The notes: generated by a model not told the origin, from the letters alone. Positions 44,823 through 55,427 are shown, counted from the first letter of the stretch. The stretch: DNA of 64,000 nt from Gallionella sp. (GCA_028714895.1 JAQTLM010000006.1:1-64000); one strand, 5' to 3'. Made by a program: numbers and translations.

Positions 44823-45997
44823 TTAGCGGGTTTATTTACTTCCGGCTGCACCCGCGCACCGGCCTTCACTCCGGCCCGGTCGAGCGACATCACGATCTGG
44901 TCGCCTTCGTTCAGCCCGGCGGTGATCTCGGCCTGTTCCCAGTTGGCCAATCCTGTCGTCACGGTGCGCTCTTCAAGCACACCATCGGCTCGATAGAGCA
45001 GCACACGCTTGCCTTCCAGCATGGTTTGCGTGGGAATGCGCAGCACGTTTGCGCGGGAGTCATGGACGATTTCGACATCGGCGCTATAGCCGACCAATAG
45101 ATTTTCCGATGTGGGCGGCTCGACAAATTCCACCTCGACTTCCACGGTGCGCGCCTGCTTCTCCAGCTCCAGCACATAGGGGGCGATACGCTTGACCTTG
45201 CCTGCAAAGGACTTGCCCTTGATCGCATCCAGCGTGATGCGGCTCATCTGCCCGACCTTGATGTTGGCCGCATCCACCTCATCGATCGGCGCGCTGACGA
45301 ACATGCAGCTATCGTCGATCAGGTCGATTGCAGGCGGCGTCGGGATGCCGGGCGGCGAAGGCGTGGCGTATTCGCCCAACTCGCCGCTGATGTCGGCGAT
45401 GATGCCGTTGAACGGTGCGCGCAGCACCATGCGCCGCAAACCGGCTTGAGCCACGTCAATGCGCGAGCGGCTTTGCGCTATCTCGCTGCGCGCTGCCGTG
45501 CAGGAAGCCTGTTTGGCTTTCGCGTCCGCCTCGGCGCGTTCCAGCCCTTCCGTCGAAATGAAGCCTCGCTCGCGCAACTGCCGCGCACGTACCGCTTCCT
45601 TGCTGCTCATGTCCGCGACAGTGCACACTTCATCGACGTGCGTACTTGCCGTTTTAAGCTGCTGCTCCGCCAGCCGCGCCTGCGCCTGCAAGTCGTCGTT
45701 CCACAATTCCAGCAATATCTGGTCAGCCTTGACTCGATCGCCCTTTTTCACCAGCAGATGCGCAATCTGCCCGCCCGCCGGTGGCGCCAGCTTGGCGCGG
45801 CGGCACGCCTTCACCGTTCCCGCACGGGTATTGCTCACCGTCGCTTCCACCATCCCGCGCTCAACCTTGGCCAACTGCACGCGAACCGGCTCGGGACGAG
45901 TAAAGTACCAGGCCGCCACCGCCAGCAATAGCAGCACCACGAGATAAGGAAGATATTTCAGGAGGCGGTTTTGTTCACGGTGCCGAGACAATGTCAT
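44819..45997 (-). CDS. MacA-like membrane fusion protein
   Basis: A 392-residue periplasmic adaptor anchored by one N-terminal membrane segment (residues 14-32). It shows the split lipoyl domain (KLAPPAGGQIAHLLVKKGDRVKADQILLEL and APFNGIIADISGELGEY), a coiled-coil hairpin between them (about 105-190) with two cysteines (VDEVCTVAD and KQASCTAA), and beta-barrel/membrane-proximal domains. It would link the ABC permeases to an outer-membrane channel not encoded here. It is the first gene of the exporter operon, coupled by ATGA to the ATPase gene. Confidence 0.93.
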   Translation of the reverse strand: MTLSRHREQNRLLKYLPYLVVLLLLAVAAWYFTRPEPVRVQLAKVERGMVEATVSNTRAGTVKACRRAKLAPPAGGQIAHLLVKKGDRVKADQILLELWNDDLQAQARLAEQQLKTASTHVDEVCTVADMSSKEAVRARQLRERGFISTEGLERAEADAKAKQASCTAARSEIAQSRSRIDVAQAGLRRMVLRAPFNGIIADISGELGEYATPSPPGIPTPPAIDLIDDSCMFVSAPIDEVDAANIKVGQMSRITLDAIKGKSFAGKVKRIAPYVLELEKQARTVEVEVEFVEPPTSENLLVGYSADVEIVHDSRANVLRIPTQTMLEGKRVLLYRADGVLEERTVTTGLANWEQAEITAGLNEGDQIVMSLDRAGVKAGARVQPEVNKPAK

Positions 45998-46070
45998 GCG
46001 AATTCCCCAAATACTGGTTCAACCATGCTGACAGGATGATCTGGGCAGGCCTTCTACCCTGACTTAAAGA

Positions 46071-46146
46071 TGGTGCTGGAGAGAGGAATCGAACCTCCGA
46101 CCTACGCGTTACGAGTGCGTTGCTCTACCAACTGAGCTACTCCAGC
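46071..46146 (-). tRNA. tRNA-Thr (anticodon CGT)
   Basis: The 76-nt cloverleaf has acceptor GCTGGAG/CTCCAGC, D-arm GCTC...GAGC, anticodon loop CTCGTAA with CGT at 34-36, T-arm GGAGG/CCTCT with TTCGATT and an encoded CCA. The anticodon stem ACGCA/CGCGT has an A-C mismatch at 31-39, next to the loop. It stands alone between the exporter operon and ispH. Confidence 0.95.
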
Positions 46147-46202
46147 ATAAACGGGGCGATTATAGAGGACGCGCTACAACAAGGGAACCTTAAAGGTATG
46201 CA

Positions 46203-47123
46203 CTATTGCAGCGCCCTGGGCAGCGGAAACACGACGTTCTCCTGGATGCCTTGCAACTCGGTGACGCTGTCCGCGCCCATCTCGCGCAGGCGCGCGACCA
46301 CGCCCTGCACCAACAGCTCGGGGGCGGACGCGCCTGCGCTGATGCCGACACGCGCCTTACCGGCAAACCATTCCGGTTGCAACCCGCCGGCGTCATCCAC
46401 CAGATAGGCCGGCACGCCGACATTCGCCGCGACTTCGCGCAGGCGGTTGGAATTGGAACTGTTCGGCGAACCAACCACGACCACCACATCGCATTGCTTG
46501 ACCAGCAGCTTGACCGCATCCTGGCGGTTTTGCGTGGCATAGCAGATATCGTCTTTCCTGGGACCGACGATGTCGGGGAAACGCGCCTTGAGGGCGGCGA
46601 TGATGCTGCTGGCATCGTCCACCGACAGCGTGGTTTGCGTGACAAAAGCGAGGTTGCGTTCATCGGTTACCTTGAGACCGGCAACTTGTTCGGGCGATTC
46701 GACCAGATACATGCCGCCTTCGCTCTGCCCCATCGTGCCTTCCACTTCGGGGTGCCCGGCATGGCCGATCATGATAATTTCCTTGCCATGCCCGCGCATC
46801 CGCAACACTTCGACATGCACCTTGGTCACCAGCGGACAGGTCGCGTCGAATACCGTCAGGCCGCGCGCTTCGGCCTCGCGGCGCACCGACTGCGGCACGC
46901 CGTGCGCACTGAAAACCAGGATGCTGCCGGGCGGCACATCGGCCAAATCCTCGATGAACACCGCGCCTTTGCGGCGCAAATCATCCACCACGAATTTGTT
47001 GTGCACTACCTCGTGACGCACATAAACCGGCGCGCCGTGCAATGCCAGCGCGCGCTCGACGATGGTAATGGCGCGATCCACGCCGGCACAGAAGCCGCGC
47101 GGATTAGCCAGCAGCAGGTCCAT
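46203..47123 (-). CDS. ispH: 4-hydroxy-3-methylbut-2-enyl diphosphate reductase
   Basis: IspH is the [4Fe-4S] enzyme of the last MEP-pathway step, giving isopentenyl and dimethylallyl diphosphate. The 306 residues carry the three cluster cysteines in [23 protein letters not shown] and, near residue 195, [39 protein letters not shown] and [11 protein letters not shown] also match. It overlaps the 3' end of lspA by 20 bp. Confidence 0.97.
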   Translation of the reverse strand: MDLLLANPRGFCAGVDRAITIVERALALHGAPVYVRHEVVHNKFVVDDLRRKGAVFIEDLADVPPGSILVFSAHGVPQSVRREAEARGLTVFDATCPLVTKVHVEVLRMRGHGKEIIMIGHAGHPEVEGTMGQSEGGMYLVESPEQVAGLKVTDERNLAFVTQTTLSVDDASSIIAALKARFPDIVGPRKDDICYATQNRQDAVKLLVKQCDVVVVVGSPNSSNSNRLREVAANVGVPAYLVDDAGGLQPEWFAGKARVGISAGASAPELLVQGVVARLREMGADSVTELQGIQENVVFPLPRALQ

Positions 47124-47580
47124 GTTTGCGCTCCTTAAAACTATCCAGAATCATCAAAAATGCGCCGCAGGTGATTGCGGAATCGGCAAGGTTGAATGCC
47201 GGAAAATAATGCTCACCCCAGTGAAACGATAGAAAATCCACCACATATCCATAGGCGATCCGGTCGATCAGATTGCCCAATGCACCGCCGAGAATCAGAC
47301 TCAGCGCCAGCGCGAACAGCGTTTGCGCGCTGTGCCTGCGCAACAGCCAAACGATCCACACCGACACAACGATGGCGATGCTACCGAACAGCCAGCGCTG
47401 CATCCCACCCGCATCGCTGAGAAAACTGAATGCCGCGCCGGTATTATGCGCCAGCACCAGATTGAATATGCCGAGGACGGGAAGGCTTTCGCCATAGGCA
47501 AAGTGGTTGGTGATCCACAGCTTGCTGGACTGATCGAACACAATGACCAGCGCGCTCAACCACAGCCAGCGATTAAGCAT
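47104..47580 (-). CDS. lspA: Lipoprotein signal peptidase II
   Basis: LspA cleaves signal peptides of diacylglyceryl prolipoproteins. The 158-residue protein has four membrane segments and the catalytic aspartate regions [22 protein letters not shown] and [19 protein letters not shown]. The ATG at 47580 overlaps the ileS stop by 8 bp (ATGCTTAA); the slightly longer frame upstream lies within ileS. The ileS-lspA-ispH order is typical for the group. Confidence 0.97.
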   Translation of the reverse strand: MLNRWLWLSALVIVFDQSSKLWITNHFAYGESLPVLGIFNLVLAHNTGAAFSFLSDAGGMQRWLFGSIAIVVSVWIVWLLRRHSAQTLFALALSLILGGALGNLIDRIAYGYVVDFLSFHWGEHYFPAFNLADSAITCGAFLMILDSFKERKHGPAAG

Positions 47581-50449
47581 ACTTCCGCGCCTCACCGTTG
47601 CCGAACAGGTTGCTCACGCAACGGCCGCACAGCGTCGGGTGCTGCGCGTCCGCACCGGTATCGGCGCGGTAATGCCAGCAACGTTCGCATTTGTCGTGCA
47701 GGCTGGCGGAAACATCGATATGTTGTTCGGCTTCTGTCGCAACGCGATGCACCGTGGCACGCGAGGTGATGAACACAAAGCGCAAATCGACACCGAGGCG
47801 CGCCAGCACTTCGTAATCTTCACCCGCAACATACGCGTCCACTTCGGCGGCCAGCGCCGAGCCGATCAACCCCACGGTACGCGCTTCTTCCAGTTGCTTG
47901 TTCACCTTCGCGCGCCAGGCTCCGATCTTCAGCCATGCGGCAATCGCCTCGCCATCCAGTTGCGCATCGGGCAAGCCGTACCATTCTTCGAAAAACACAC
48001 TGCTGTCATCCCTGCCACCCAACACCTCCCACGCCTCTTCGGCGGTAAAGCTGAGTATCGGCGCGATCAGGCGCACCAGGCTGTGGGTGATGTGGTACAG
48101 CGCATTCTGTGCGGAGCGGCGTGCGGCGGAATTTTCCCCGGCGGTGTACAGGCGGTCCTTCAAAATGTCGAGATAGAAACCGCCCAGATCCTCGGAACAG
48201 AAAGCCTGCAATTTTTGTGCGATCAGATGGAATTCATAGCGCGCGTAATCCTGTTTCACCTCGCCCTGCAACTGCCCCACCATTGCCAGCGCATAGCGGT
48301 CGATCTCCATCCACTGCTCCACCGGCAGGGTGTGTTGCTGCGGATCGAAATCGGAAATATTGGCCAGCAAAAAACGCAACGTGTTGCGAATGCGCCGGTA
48401 GCTCTCCACCACGCGCTTGAGAATCTCGTCGGAGATGGTCAGCTCGCCGGAGTAATCGGTCAGGGCCGCCCACAAACGCAGGATGTCGGCGCCGAGTGTG
48501 TCGAAAATTTTCTGCGGGGCGATCACATTCCCCTTGGATTTCGACATCTTGTGGCCGTGCCCATCCACCACGAAGCCGTGTGTCAGCAAGGCCTTGAAAG
48601 GCGCGCGGCCATTGATGGCGCAGCCGGTCAGCAGCGATGACTGGAACCAGCCGCGATGCTGGTCGGAACCCTCCAGGTACAGGTCTGCCAGATGATCTGA
48701 GGCTGAATGCAACTCAGCGCGGCGCTGCAACACGGATGCGTGGGTGACACCCGAATCGAACCACACGTCCAGCGTATGGGTAAGTTTTTTGTAATGCTCT
48801 GCTTCTGAGCCCAGCAGGTCCACCGAGTTCAGGCTGAACCATGCCTCGATGCCATCGCGCTCGACCAGCTTGGCAACCTGCTCCAGCAATTCCGGCGTGC
48901 GCGGATGGAGTTGCATCGTCTCCTTGTGCACGAAAAACGGCATCGGCACACCCCAGTTGCGCTGGCGCGACACGCACCAGTCGGGGCGGTTTTTGATCAT
49001 CGCTTCGAGGCGGGCGCGCCCCCAGGCGGGAAAGAATTCGGTTTGTTCAACGGCTTGGTTGGCGAGATCGCGCAGGGGCATTCCATTGCGTTTTTCGGGC
49101 TTGCCTGAGTGCGAACGTTTTTCTTGCACCAGACTTTCCGAATCGGTCATCCCGCCAGAACCAATGTTATCCATCCCGATAAACCACTGCGGCGTGGAAC
49201 GGAAGATGATCGGCGTCTTGTGCCGCCAGCAATGCGGATAGCTGTGCTGCACTTTTTCCAGGTGCAATAAATGGCCGCTGGCTTGCAGCGTATCGATTAC
49301 CACGTCGTTGGCTTTCCACACGAACAGCCCCGCCAAAGTTGTCTCTCCCGCAGGGGGCGTGCTGGCGATGAACTTGCCATCGTCGCCGACCGGGTTGTCG
49401 GTCGGCAAGTCGTATTTCTGGCCTATAAAATAATCGTCCAGACCATGCGCCGGAGCGGTATGCACCAGTCCGGTTCCCGCCTCCAGTGTGACATGCTCGC
49501 CGCAGATAATCGGCACGGTGCGCTCATAGAACGGGTGTTGCAGCGGCAACATTTCCAGTGCCGCACCTTTGCACTGCCCAACCTCGTTGCCGCTTAGTTG
49601 ATAGCGTTGCAGGCAACTTTCCATCAGTTCCGCAACCAGCAGCAAATAACCCTTGTCGGTTTTTACTAGCCGATATTCATGCTCGGGATGCACGCTCACC
49701 GCCTGATTGGCAGGCAACGTCCACGGCGTGGTGGTCCAGATCACCGCATATACCTTGGCATCGCCCGGCAGCGACACGCCGAACGCCTTCTCCAACGCGG
49801 GCCTGTCTTTGACCTCGAAGGCTACATCGATCGCGGACGAAGTCTTGTCCTCATATTCCACTTCCGCCTCGGCCAATGCCGACTGGCAATCCAGGCACCA
49901 GTTCACCGGCTTGCGTCCCTGATACAGATAGCCGCGTTCGTAGATGCTGCCGAGCGCGCGCATGATGTCGGCCTCGGTCTTGAAGTCCATCGTCAGGTAG
50001 GGATGATCCCAGTCGCCCAGCACGCCGAGGCGGATGAAGTCCTTCTTCTGCCGCTCGATCTGTTCCTTTGCATAGGCGCGGCACAGTTCGCGGAACTGCG
50101 ACGGAGGAATCGCCTTGCCGTGTTTTTTCTCCACCTGCAGCTCGATCGGCAGGCCGTGGCAATCCCAGCCCGGCACATAGGGCGCGTCGAAGCCGCTCAG
50201 CGTCTTGCTCTTGACGATGATGTCCTTGAGGATCTTGTTCACCGCATGGCCAATATGGATGTCGCCGTTGGCATATGGCGGGCCGTCGTGAAGGATGAAT
50301 TTCGGTTTGCCCTGCCTGGCCGCGCGGATTTTTTGATAACGTTGCTGCGCCTGCCAGCGCGCCACCATCTGCGGCTCGCGCTTGGCGAGATCGCCGCGCA
50401 TCGGGAACGGGGTATCGGGCAGGTTAAGCGTATTTTTATAATCAGTCAT
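47573..50449 (-). CDS. ileS: Isoleucyl-tRNA synthetase
   Basis: A class I synthetase of 958 residues charging tRNA-Ile. It shows [19 protein letters not shown] (HIGH), the editing domain with [15 protein letters not shown], the KMSKSKGN loop, and a C-terminal zinc finger [24 protein letters not shown]. Between FIGMDN and [12 protein letters not shown], close to each other in ordinary IleRS, an extra stretch of about 25 residues ([20 protein letters not shown] and following, bases about 49078-49165) is present. The start at 50449 overlaps the ribF stop by 8 bp; the 33-base extension upstream lies in ribF. Confidence 0.97.
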   Translation of the reverse strand: MTDYKNTLNLPDTPFPMRGDLAKREPQMVARWQAQQRYQKIRAARQGKPKFILHDGPPYANGDIHIGHAVNKILKDIIVKSKTLSGFDAPYVPGWDCHGLPIELQVEKKHGKAIPPSQFRELCRAYAKEQIERQKKDFIRLGVLGDWDHPYLTMDFKTEADIMRALGSIYERGYLYQGRKPVNWCLDCQSALAEAEVEYEDKTSSAIDVAFEVKDRPALEKAFGVSLPGDAKVYAVIWTTTPWTLPANQAVSVHPEHEYRLVKTDKGYLLLVAELMESCLQRYQLSGNEVGQCKGAALEMLPLQHPFYERTVPIICGEHVTLEAGTGLVHTAPAHGLDDYFIGQKYDLPTDNPVGDDGKFIASTPPAGETTLAGLFVWKANDVVIDTLQASGHLLHLEKVQHSYPHCWRHKTPIIFRSTPQWFIGMDNIGSGGMTDSESLVQEKRSHSGKPEKRNGMPLRDLANQAVEQTEFFPAWGRARLEAMIKNRPDWCVSRQRNWGVPMPFFVHKETMQLHPRTPELLEQVAKLVERDGIEAWFSLNSVDLLGSEAEHYKKLTHTLDVWFDSGVTHASVLQRRAELHSASDHLADLYLEGSDQHRGWFQSSLLTGCAINGRAPFKALLTHGFVVDGHGHKMSKSKGNVIAPQKIFDTLGADILRLWAALTDYSGELTISDEILKRVVESYRRIRNTLRFLLANISDFDPQQHTLPVEQWMEIDRYALAMVGQLQGEVKQDYARYEFHLIAQKLQAFCSEDLGGFYLDILKDRLYTAGENSAARRSAQNALYHITHSLVRLIAPILSFTAEEAWEVLGGRDDSSVFFEEWYGLPDAQLDGEAIAAWLKIGAWRAKVNKQLEEARTVGLIGSALAAEVDAYVAGEDYEVLARLGVDLRFVFITSRATVHRVATEAEQHIDVSASLHDKCERCWHYRADTGADAQHPTLCGRCVSNLFGNGEARKYA

Positions 50450-51368
50450 GTTGTTTGAACCATTGCTTTGCATTTTCCACATCCAACGCGATTTGCCGCG
50501 TCAGCGTCTCCACATCAGGATATTTCTCCTCATCGCGCAGCTTGTGCAGGAAATCCAGGCGCATGTGCCTGTTGTAAATCTGGTTTGAAAAATCGAACAC
50601 ATGCACTTCCAACACTGGCTTGCCGTCCTGCCTCACCGTCGGGCGCACACCCAGGCTTGCCACGCCCTGCATCGGCGGCAGGCCGTCGCCCTGCACGCGC
50701 ACCACGAAAATGCCGGACAGCGGCGGACGGTTGTGTTTCAACTGGATATTGGCGGTCGGAAAGCCAAGCCGCTTGCCCAGGCCATCGCCATGCTCCACGC
50801 GCCCGCTGATACTGTAGGGCCGCCCCAAATAGGACTGCGCCACGCGCATATTGCCCTCCGCCAGCGCGGCGCGCACCGCCGTGCTGGAAATACGCACCCC
50901 GTTATGCAGCACACTGTGCACCGCCTGCACCGCAAAGCCGTGCTGTAAGCCGATTTTTTCCATCAGCGCGAAATCGCCGGCACGCCCGCTACCGAAGCGG
51001 AAATCATCACCGATCAGCACAAACCTGGCCGACAGTTTTTCATGCAGCGCGTGAATAAAGCCTGCCGCGCTGATCTGCGCAAAGCGCGCATTGAAACGGC
51101 ATACATGCACACGGTCGATGCCCATGGAACCGAATAGCTCCAGTTTCTCGCGCAAACTGGTCAGCCGTGTCGGCGCTTGCTGCGGCGTAAAAAACTCGCG
51201 CGGATGCGGCTCGAAAATCACCACTGCCGCCGGCAGCCCGCGCGCTTGCGCCGCTGCACGCAATTCGTTCAGCAACGCCTGATGGCCCAGATGCACCCCA
51301 TCGAAATTACCGATGGTAAGCGCAACAGGCTGGGTATCGGGAGAATAAAGTCCGCGTAGAATCAACAT
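50442..51368 (-). CDS. ribF: Bifunctional riboflavin kinase/FAD synthetase
   Basis: RibF makes FMN and then FAD. The 308 residues have an N-terminal adenylyltransferase domain ([52 protein letters not shown]) and a C-terminal kinase domain ([35 protein letters not shown]). Position directly upstream of ileS is standard for proteobacteria. No FMN riboswitch is visible before it. Confidence 0.97.
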   Translation of the reverse strand: MLILRGLYSPDTQPVALTIGNFDGVHLGHQALLNELRAAAQARGLPAAVVIFEPHPREFFTPQQAPTRLTSLREKLELFGSMGIDRVHVCRFNARFAQISAAGFIHALHEKLSARFVLIGDDFRFGSGRAGDFALMEKIGLQHGFAVQAVHSVLHNGVRISSTAVRAALAEGNMRVAQSYLGRPYSISGRVEHGDGLGKRLGFPTANIQLKHNRPPLSGIFVVRVQGDGLPPMQGVASLGVRPTVRQDGKPVLEVHVFDFSNQIYNRHMRLDFLHKLRDEEKYPDVETLTRQIALDVENAKQWFKQHD

Positions 51369-51467
51369 GGGCGCGGATTATACCTGACAGGCAGGGGAAT
51401 ACGCCGAGCTAAGTAAATGTGCAAACCACCGTTAGGCCAATCTTTTCAACAGAACACCGCTGGCATC

Positions 51468-52355
51468 TCATAGTAAAATTTCCTCGCCTTCACGCGCAAG
51501 GCGGCATTCCGGGCCACCGGCCTGTTTCGGGTGACGCAGCAGCGCTTTCTCAAATTCCTGTTCTAATGCCTCGTCGCTGCGGGTGGGTTCGTGGTGGGTG
51601 CAATACACGAGTTTTGCACCGGATTTTTTTGCCATGGCGATGCAGGAATCAAAGGTGCCATGCCCCCAGCCTTTTTTCGACGGGTATTCCCCGGCGGTGT
51701 AGGACGAATCGGCAATCAGCACGTCCACGCCGCGCATAGCCTCGATGATGGATTTTTCCTTATCCTCGATCAGCATCTGGTACTCCTCGTAGCCTTCGTC
51801 ACCGGGGGCATAAATATTGTAATGGGGTTCGTGGTCGCCGGTAAAAAATACCGATTTACCGTTGCAGTCGATGCGGTAGCCGAAGTTGATGACCGGGTGA
51901 TTGAGCAGCGTCGGCGTGATCGTGGCCGACCCGATCTGCACGCTTTGTTCCGGCATCAGGGTTTCGTATTCGATCTTGGCCTTCATTTCTGCTTCGCGCA
52001 CCGGAAAATAGCTGTACTGTAACTGCACCTCCATGATCTGCTCGATACCGCGCCCGGAAATGGGATCGAATGCGCCGTGCAGGCGCATGGTGTTGCCGGG
52101 AATAAAAATCGGAGTAAATAACGGTAAACCCTGGATGTGATCCCAATGGGTGTGGGTAATAAAAACATTCGCGGTGACCGGCATTTCCCTGAGCAACACT
52201 TGCGACAGCGCGAAAATTCCGGTGCCGGCATCGAGGATGATCAGTTCGTTGTCGTCGGTGCGTATCTCGATGCAGGTGGTATTGCCGCCATACTTGACAG
52301 TGTTAAGGCCGGGAGAAGAAATCGAGCCGCGCACACCCCAGAATTTGATTTTCAT
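51468..52355 (-). CDS. Metallo-beta-lactamase-fold hydrolase
   Basis: A 295-residue MBL-fold protein of the phosphodiesterase/RNase Z-like branch. KFWGVRGSI at the N-terminus, TGIFALSQ, the metal motif FITHTHWDHIQGLPLF, FFTGDHEPHYN and YCTHHEPTRSDEALE are visible. Substrate is unknown. Its start overlaps the stop of the HDOD gene upstream as ATGA, so the two are coupled. Similar MBL proteins occur next to signalling proteins and may act on cyclic nucleotides or phosphoesters, which is inference only. Confidence 0.9.
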   Translation of the reverse strand: MKIKFWGVRGSISSPGLNTVKYGGNTTCIEIRTDDNELIILDAGTGIFALSQVLLREMPVTANVFITHTHWDHIQGLPLFTPIFIPGNTMRLHGAFDPISGRGIEQIMEVQLQYSYFPVREAEMKAKIEYETLMPEQSVQIGSATITPTLLNHPVINFGYRIDCNGKSVFFTGDHEPHYNIYAPGDEGYEEYQMLIEDKEKSIIEAMRGVDVLIADSSYTAGEYPSKKGWGHGTFDSCIAMAKKSGAKLVYCTHHEPTRSDEALEQEFEKALLRHPKQAGGPECRLAREGEEILL

Positions 52356-53215
52356 GCGTCGGCTCCGACTTGGGAAAAGACCTGTGCTTCCTCGGCGATT
52401 TTCGACATATCGCCAAGGGAGGCAATGATTTCATCAATATCGCCGCCGAAATAATTGCGGACTGCCGATGGTAGCGCCTCAATACAGGGGTTACCGCTAT
52501 CGCCGAAAGACATTTTTTTGCTGATCTGATTGGCGGCATAAACGCTGGCCCACATCCCGCCTTCCCCGCCATCCGTGGAATGATGGTTGCGTATGCAATT
52601 GATCAGCGCCGGAGGAAATTGCCATTTCTCCGCCAGCATCGAACCAACGACGGTGTGATCAACGCCGATTACCTGGCTTTCCGCCAGATGCAGCGATATA
52701 TTTTTACTGCCGCTTTTCAGCATCGCCTGGTTAAATTCGTCGGGCATGAACTGTGCAAACACCACTTTGCCGAAATCATGCAGCAACCCGGCGATATAGC
52801 AATCCATCGGGTCGGTGCCCGCCAGTTTGCCACCCAGCGATCTGGCAATGCCGGCGGTGGTGAGGGAGTGCAGCAAATACTGCTGGATATCGAAACCGGC
52901 GGCATTGTGCTTGGGTAAAATACCGACCGAGGCGATACTGAGCGCAAGGTTCTTGATGGTATTGAAGCCGAGAAAAACCACCGAGTGATTGACCGAAGTA
53001 ATTTTGTTGGGCAGGTTGTAATAGGCGGAATTGAGCACCCTGAGGATCTTGACCGTCATCACTGGGTCTTTTTCGATCACCTGCACCAGATGTTTCGGCT
53101 CGCAATCCAGGTTCCTCGTCAACTCCAGGATTTTTTGCACGCTCTTGGGAAAAGCGGGCATCTTTTCCACAGCCAAGGTGAGTTTCTTTGCCAGTTCCGG
53201 CGAAATTTGGTTCAT
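52352..53215 (-). CDS. HDOD domain protein
   Basis: A 287-residue protein made of an HDOD domain: KMPAFPKSVQKILELTRNLDCEPKHLVQVIEKDPVMTVKILRVLNSAYY, VNHSVVFLGFNTIKNLALS, the degenerate metal site YIAGLLHDFGKVVFAQF, VIGVDHTVVGSMLAEKWQFPPALINCIRNHH and a C-terminal helix. HDOD proteins act as signalling output or scaffold modules. It is translationally coupled to the MBL-fold gene downstream. Confidence 0.92.
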   Translation of the reverse strand: MNQISPELAKKLTLAVEKMPAFPKSVQKILELTRNLDCEPKHLVQVIEKDPVMTVKILRVLNSAYYNLPNKITSVNHSVVFLGFNTIKNLALSIASVGILPKHNAAGFDIQQYLLHSLTTAGIARSLGGKLAGTDPMDCYIAGLLHDFGKVVFAQFMPDEFNQAMLKSGSKNISLHLAESQVIGVDHTVVGSMLAEKWQFPPALINCIRNHHSTDGGEGGMWASVYAANQISKKMSFGDSGNPCIEALPSAVRNYFGGDIDEIIASLGDMSKIAEEAQVFSQVGADA

Positions 53216-53251
53216 GCCATCGAATAAATTGGTTATGCAAATGAGACATCG

Positions 53252-53284
53252 CTATGCTGCTCCACCCACCGTCAACCCATCGAT
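53252..53284 (-). repeat. Distal copy of the tldD 3' end
   Basis: Read on the minus strand this encodes [10 protein letters not shown] and a TAG stop, in the same layout as the true tldD end [10 protein letters not shown] and TGA at 53957-53989. The 33 bases match at 23, with most differences at third positions. It lies just beyond the nucleotidyltransferase cassette. Confidence 0.7.
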
Positions 53285-53298
53285 CGGCTTTAAACGGG

Positions 53299-53475
53299 TC
53301 AGCTTCGCTTTGGAATTTCCTGCGGCTTTTCCCTGCTGATTTTCGCCATCCGCAAAAACGTCGCCAACTCTTCCACCCAACGCAACTTCTGCTCCGGGGT
53401 AAGCTGCCTGAATGCGCGCAACCGTTCGTCGCTGACGTAGTAAGTGCGGTCGCCGGGCGGGAAGTCTGTTTTCAT
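53299..53475 (-). CDS. Small partner protein, 58 aa
   Basis: A 58-residue protein, MKTDFPPGDRTYYVSDERLR then AFRQLTPEQKLRWVEELATF and a basic tail KREKPQEIPKRS-like, read from an ATG that overlaps the stop of the nucleotidyltransferase gene (ATGA). Short proteins of this type (YY.s.e.L..F..L....KL.WvEE) are, from memory, found beside AbiEii-like nucleotidyltransferases. The arrangement suggests a toxin-antitoxin-like pair, but neither activity is shown by sequence. Confidence 0.7.
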   Translation of the reverse strand: MKTDFPPGDRTYYVSDERLRAFRQLTPEQKLRWVEELATFLRMAKISREKPQEIPKRS

Positions 53476-53957
53476 TGCGCCTTGATCCGTTGCAAATGTT
53501 CGATGTCGATAACATCGATCGGGCGTCCGACAGCCTGTTTGAGCGCGATCAGGTCATCAATGGATACAACATGAATGTCGGTGTTCGCGACTTTAAACAC
53601 GTCGGCACGCAATGCCATGCCGGAAAATTCAACGGGAGGAAACAGCAGCACATCGACGGTGACACCAGCCAAATCTGCGCTGCGCAGCGCGAACGCTTCG
53701 AGGTGGCGCTCCGCGTGCCACTGGCGCAACAATTCCAGATCGCCGAGCGATTCAAGTGGAACCGGCAGCACGGGAGAAAGCTTGAGCTCCTTTGCCGCGT
53801 CGATCAAGGCGGCCAGGTTATCCGGGTTCATTGCGACGGTGATGTCCACATCCATCGTGGCACGTTCCACGCCGTGCAGCGACACAGCCAGACCCCCAAT
53901 CAGCAGGTAGCCCACCTTGTGGCGGGCAAGTGCGGAAAAGAGATCGACATAAAACAT
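53472..53957 (-). CDS. AbiEii/DUF6036-like nucleotidyltransferase
   Basis: A 161-residue protein with the minimal nucleotidyltransferase motif LLIGGLAVSLHGVERATMDVDITV, the GG and DVD residues being the nucleotide- and metal-binding signature, followed by a helical region and VVSIDDLIALKQAVGRPIDVIDIEHL. Proteins of this kind form toxin-like halves of two-gene modules. Its ATG overlaps the tldD stop (TGATG) and its stop overlaps the 58-aa gene start, so the cassette is translated with tldD. It lies between two copies of the tldD 3' end. Confidence 0.85.
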   Translation of the reverse strand: MFYVDLFSALARHKVGYLLIGGLAVSLHGVERATMDVDITVAMNPDNLAALIDAAKELKLSPVLPVPLESLGDLELLRQWHAERHLEAFALRSADLAGVTVDVLLFPPVEFSGMALRADVFKVANTDIHVVSIDDLIALKQAVGRPIDVIDIEHLQRIKAQ

Positions 53958-55420
53958 CAGGCCGTCCCGCCGACCGTCAGCCCGTCGATGCGCACCGTCG
54001 GTTGCCCGACGCCGACCGGTACGCTCTGGCCTTCCTTGCCGCAGGTGCCGACTCCGGGATCGAGCGCCATGTCGTTGCCGATCATCGAGATGCGCGTCAG
54101 CACGTCGGGGCCGTTGCCGATCAGGGTCGCGCCTTTGACCGGATGGGTGATCTTGCCGTCTTCGATCATGTAGGCCTCGGCGGTGGAGAACACGAATTTG
54201 CCGCTGGTGATGTCCACCTGGCCGCCGCCGAAGTTCACCGCGTACAGGCCGTGTTTCACCGAGGCGATGATTTCCTGCGGGTCTTTATCGCCATTGAGCA
54301 TGTAGGTGTTGGTCATGCGCGGCATCGGCAGGTGCGCATAGGACTCACGGCGTGCGTTGCCTGTTGTAGCCACGCCCATCAACCGCGCATTCAGGCTGTC
54401 CTGCAAATAGCCTCTGAGGATGCCGTTCTCGATCAATGTGGTGCATTGCGCGGGATTGCCTTCATCGTCCATCTGCAACGAGCCGCGCCGTCTTGCCAGC
54501 GTGCCGTCGTCCACCACGGTCACGCCTTCTGCCGCGACGCGTTCGCCGACGCGGCCGGAGAACGCCGAGCTGCCCTTGCGGTTGAAGTCGCCTTCCAGCC
54601 CGTGGCCGATCGCTTCGTGCAGCAGGATGCCCGGCCAGCCGTTGCCCAGCACCACGGTCATATTGCCTGCCGGAGCGGGCGAGGCATCGAGGTTGGTCAC
54701 GGCCTGATGCACCGCCTGCGCGGCGTAGCGGCGCAACATTTCATCGTCGAAATAACCGTAATCGAAACGTCCGCCGCCGCCTGCCGAGCCCTGCTCGCGG
54801 CAGCCGTTGCTCTCGATGATGACTTGCAGCGACAGGCGCACCAAGGGGCGGATGTCGGCATTCAGCAAGCCGTCGCTGCGCGCCACCATCACCACCTCGT
54901 ATTCGCCCGCCAGCCCCGCCATCACCTGCACCACGCGCGGGTCGAGCGCGCGCGCGTAGCCTTCGAGCCGCTCCAACAACGCGACCTTGTCGGCATCCTT
55001 GAGGCTGGCGATCGGGTCATGCGGCAGATAGATTTCGCGCCGCGAACCGTGATGAATGACAGGCACAGTCTGTGTGCCGCCCTGCTTGGCAATCGCACGG
55101 GTGGCCTGCGCCGCGCTTTCCAGCGCATTCATGCTGATGTCGTCGGAATAGGCGAAGGCGGTCTTCTCGCCGCTCACCGCGCGCACGCCGACCCCCTGGT
55201 CGATGTTGAAACTGCCGGATTTGACGATCCCCTCTTCCAGCGACCAGCTCTCGGCACGGCTGTATTGAAAGTACAAATCGGCGTAATCGAGGCGATGCGC
55301 CAGCATGCTGGCGAACACCTGTTCGATTTGGCGCGCCTCGATGGCATAGGGGGTCAGCAACGACTGCTGCGCCGTGGCGAATAGCGTGTCAAAAGTCTGA
55401 TTTTGCATGGTATTCATCAA
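53957..55420 (-). CDS. tldD: Metalloprotease TldD
   Basis: TldD with its partner TldE degrades unfolded leader peptides (for example in peptide antibiotic or modified-peptide maturation). The 487-residue protein carries the zinc motif [32 protein letters not shown] near the N-terminus, and [27 protein letters not shown] at the end. Either MNTMQ or MQNQ shortly after the first ATG could be the real start. The tldE/pmbA partner is not in the window. A nucleotidyltransferase cassette directly overlaps its stop. Confidence 0.96.
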   Translation of the reverse strand: MMNTMQNQTFDTLFATAQQSLLTPYAIEARQIEQVFASMLAHRLDYADLYFQYSRAESWSLEEGIVKSGSFNIDQGVGVRAVSGEKTAFAYSDDISMNALESAAQATRAIAKQGGTQTVPVIHHGSRREIYLPHDPIASLKDADKVALLERLEGYARALDPRVVQVMAGLAGEYEVVMVARSDGLLNADIRPLVRLSLQVIIESNGCREQGSAGGGGRFDYGYFDDEMLRRYAAQAVHQAVTNLDASPAPAGNMTVVLGNGWPGILLHEAIGHGLEGDFNRKGSSAFSGRVGERVAAEGVTVVDDGTLARRRGSLQMDDEGNPAQCTTLIENGILRGYLQDSLNARLMGVATTGNARRESYAHLPMPRMTNTYMLNGDKDPQEIIASVKHGLYAVNFGGGQVDITSGKFVFSTAEAYMIEDGKITHPVKGATLIGNGPDVLTRISMIGNDMALDPGVGTCGKEGQSVPVGVGQPTVRIDGLTVGGTA

Positions 55421-55427
55421 TTGGCGG

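Noticed and set aside
50442-51420. FMN riboswitch before ribF
   Set aside because: The region upstream of the ribF start is only about 100 bp and lacks the conserved AGGGCG-type cores of the RFN element.
53252-53515. An 87-codon minus-strand frame ending in [10 protein letters not shown]
   Set aside because: It overlaps the 58-aa gene in another frame. Only its last codons are meaningful, as the distal copy of the tldD 3' end.
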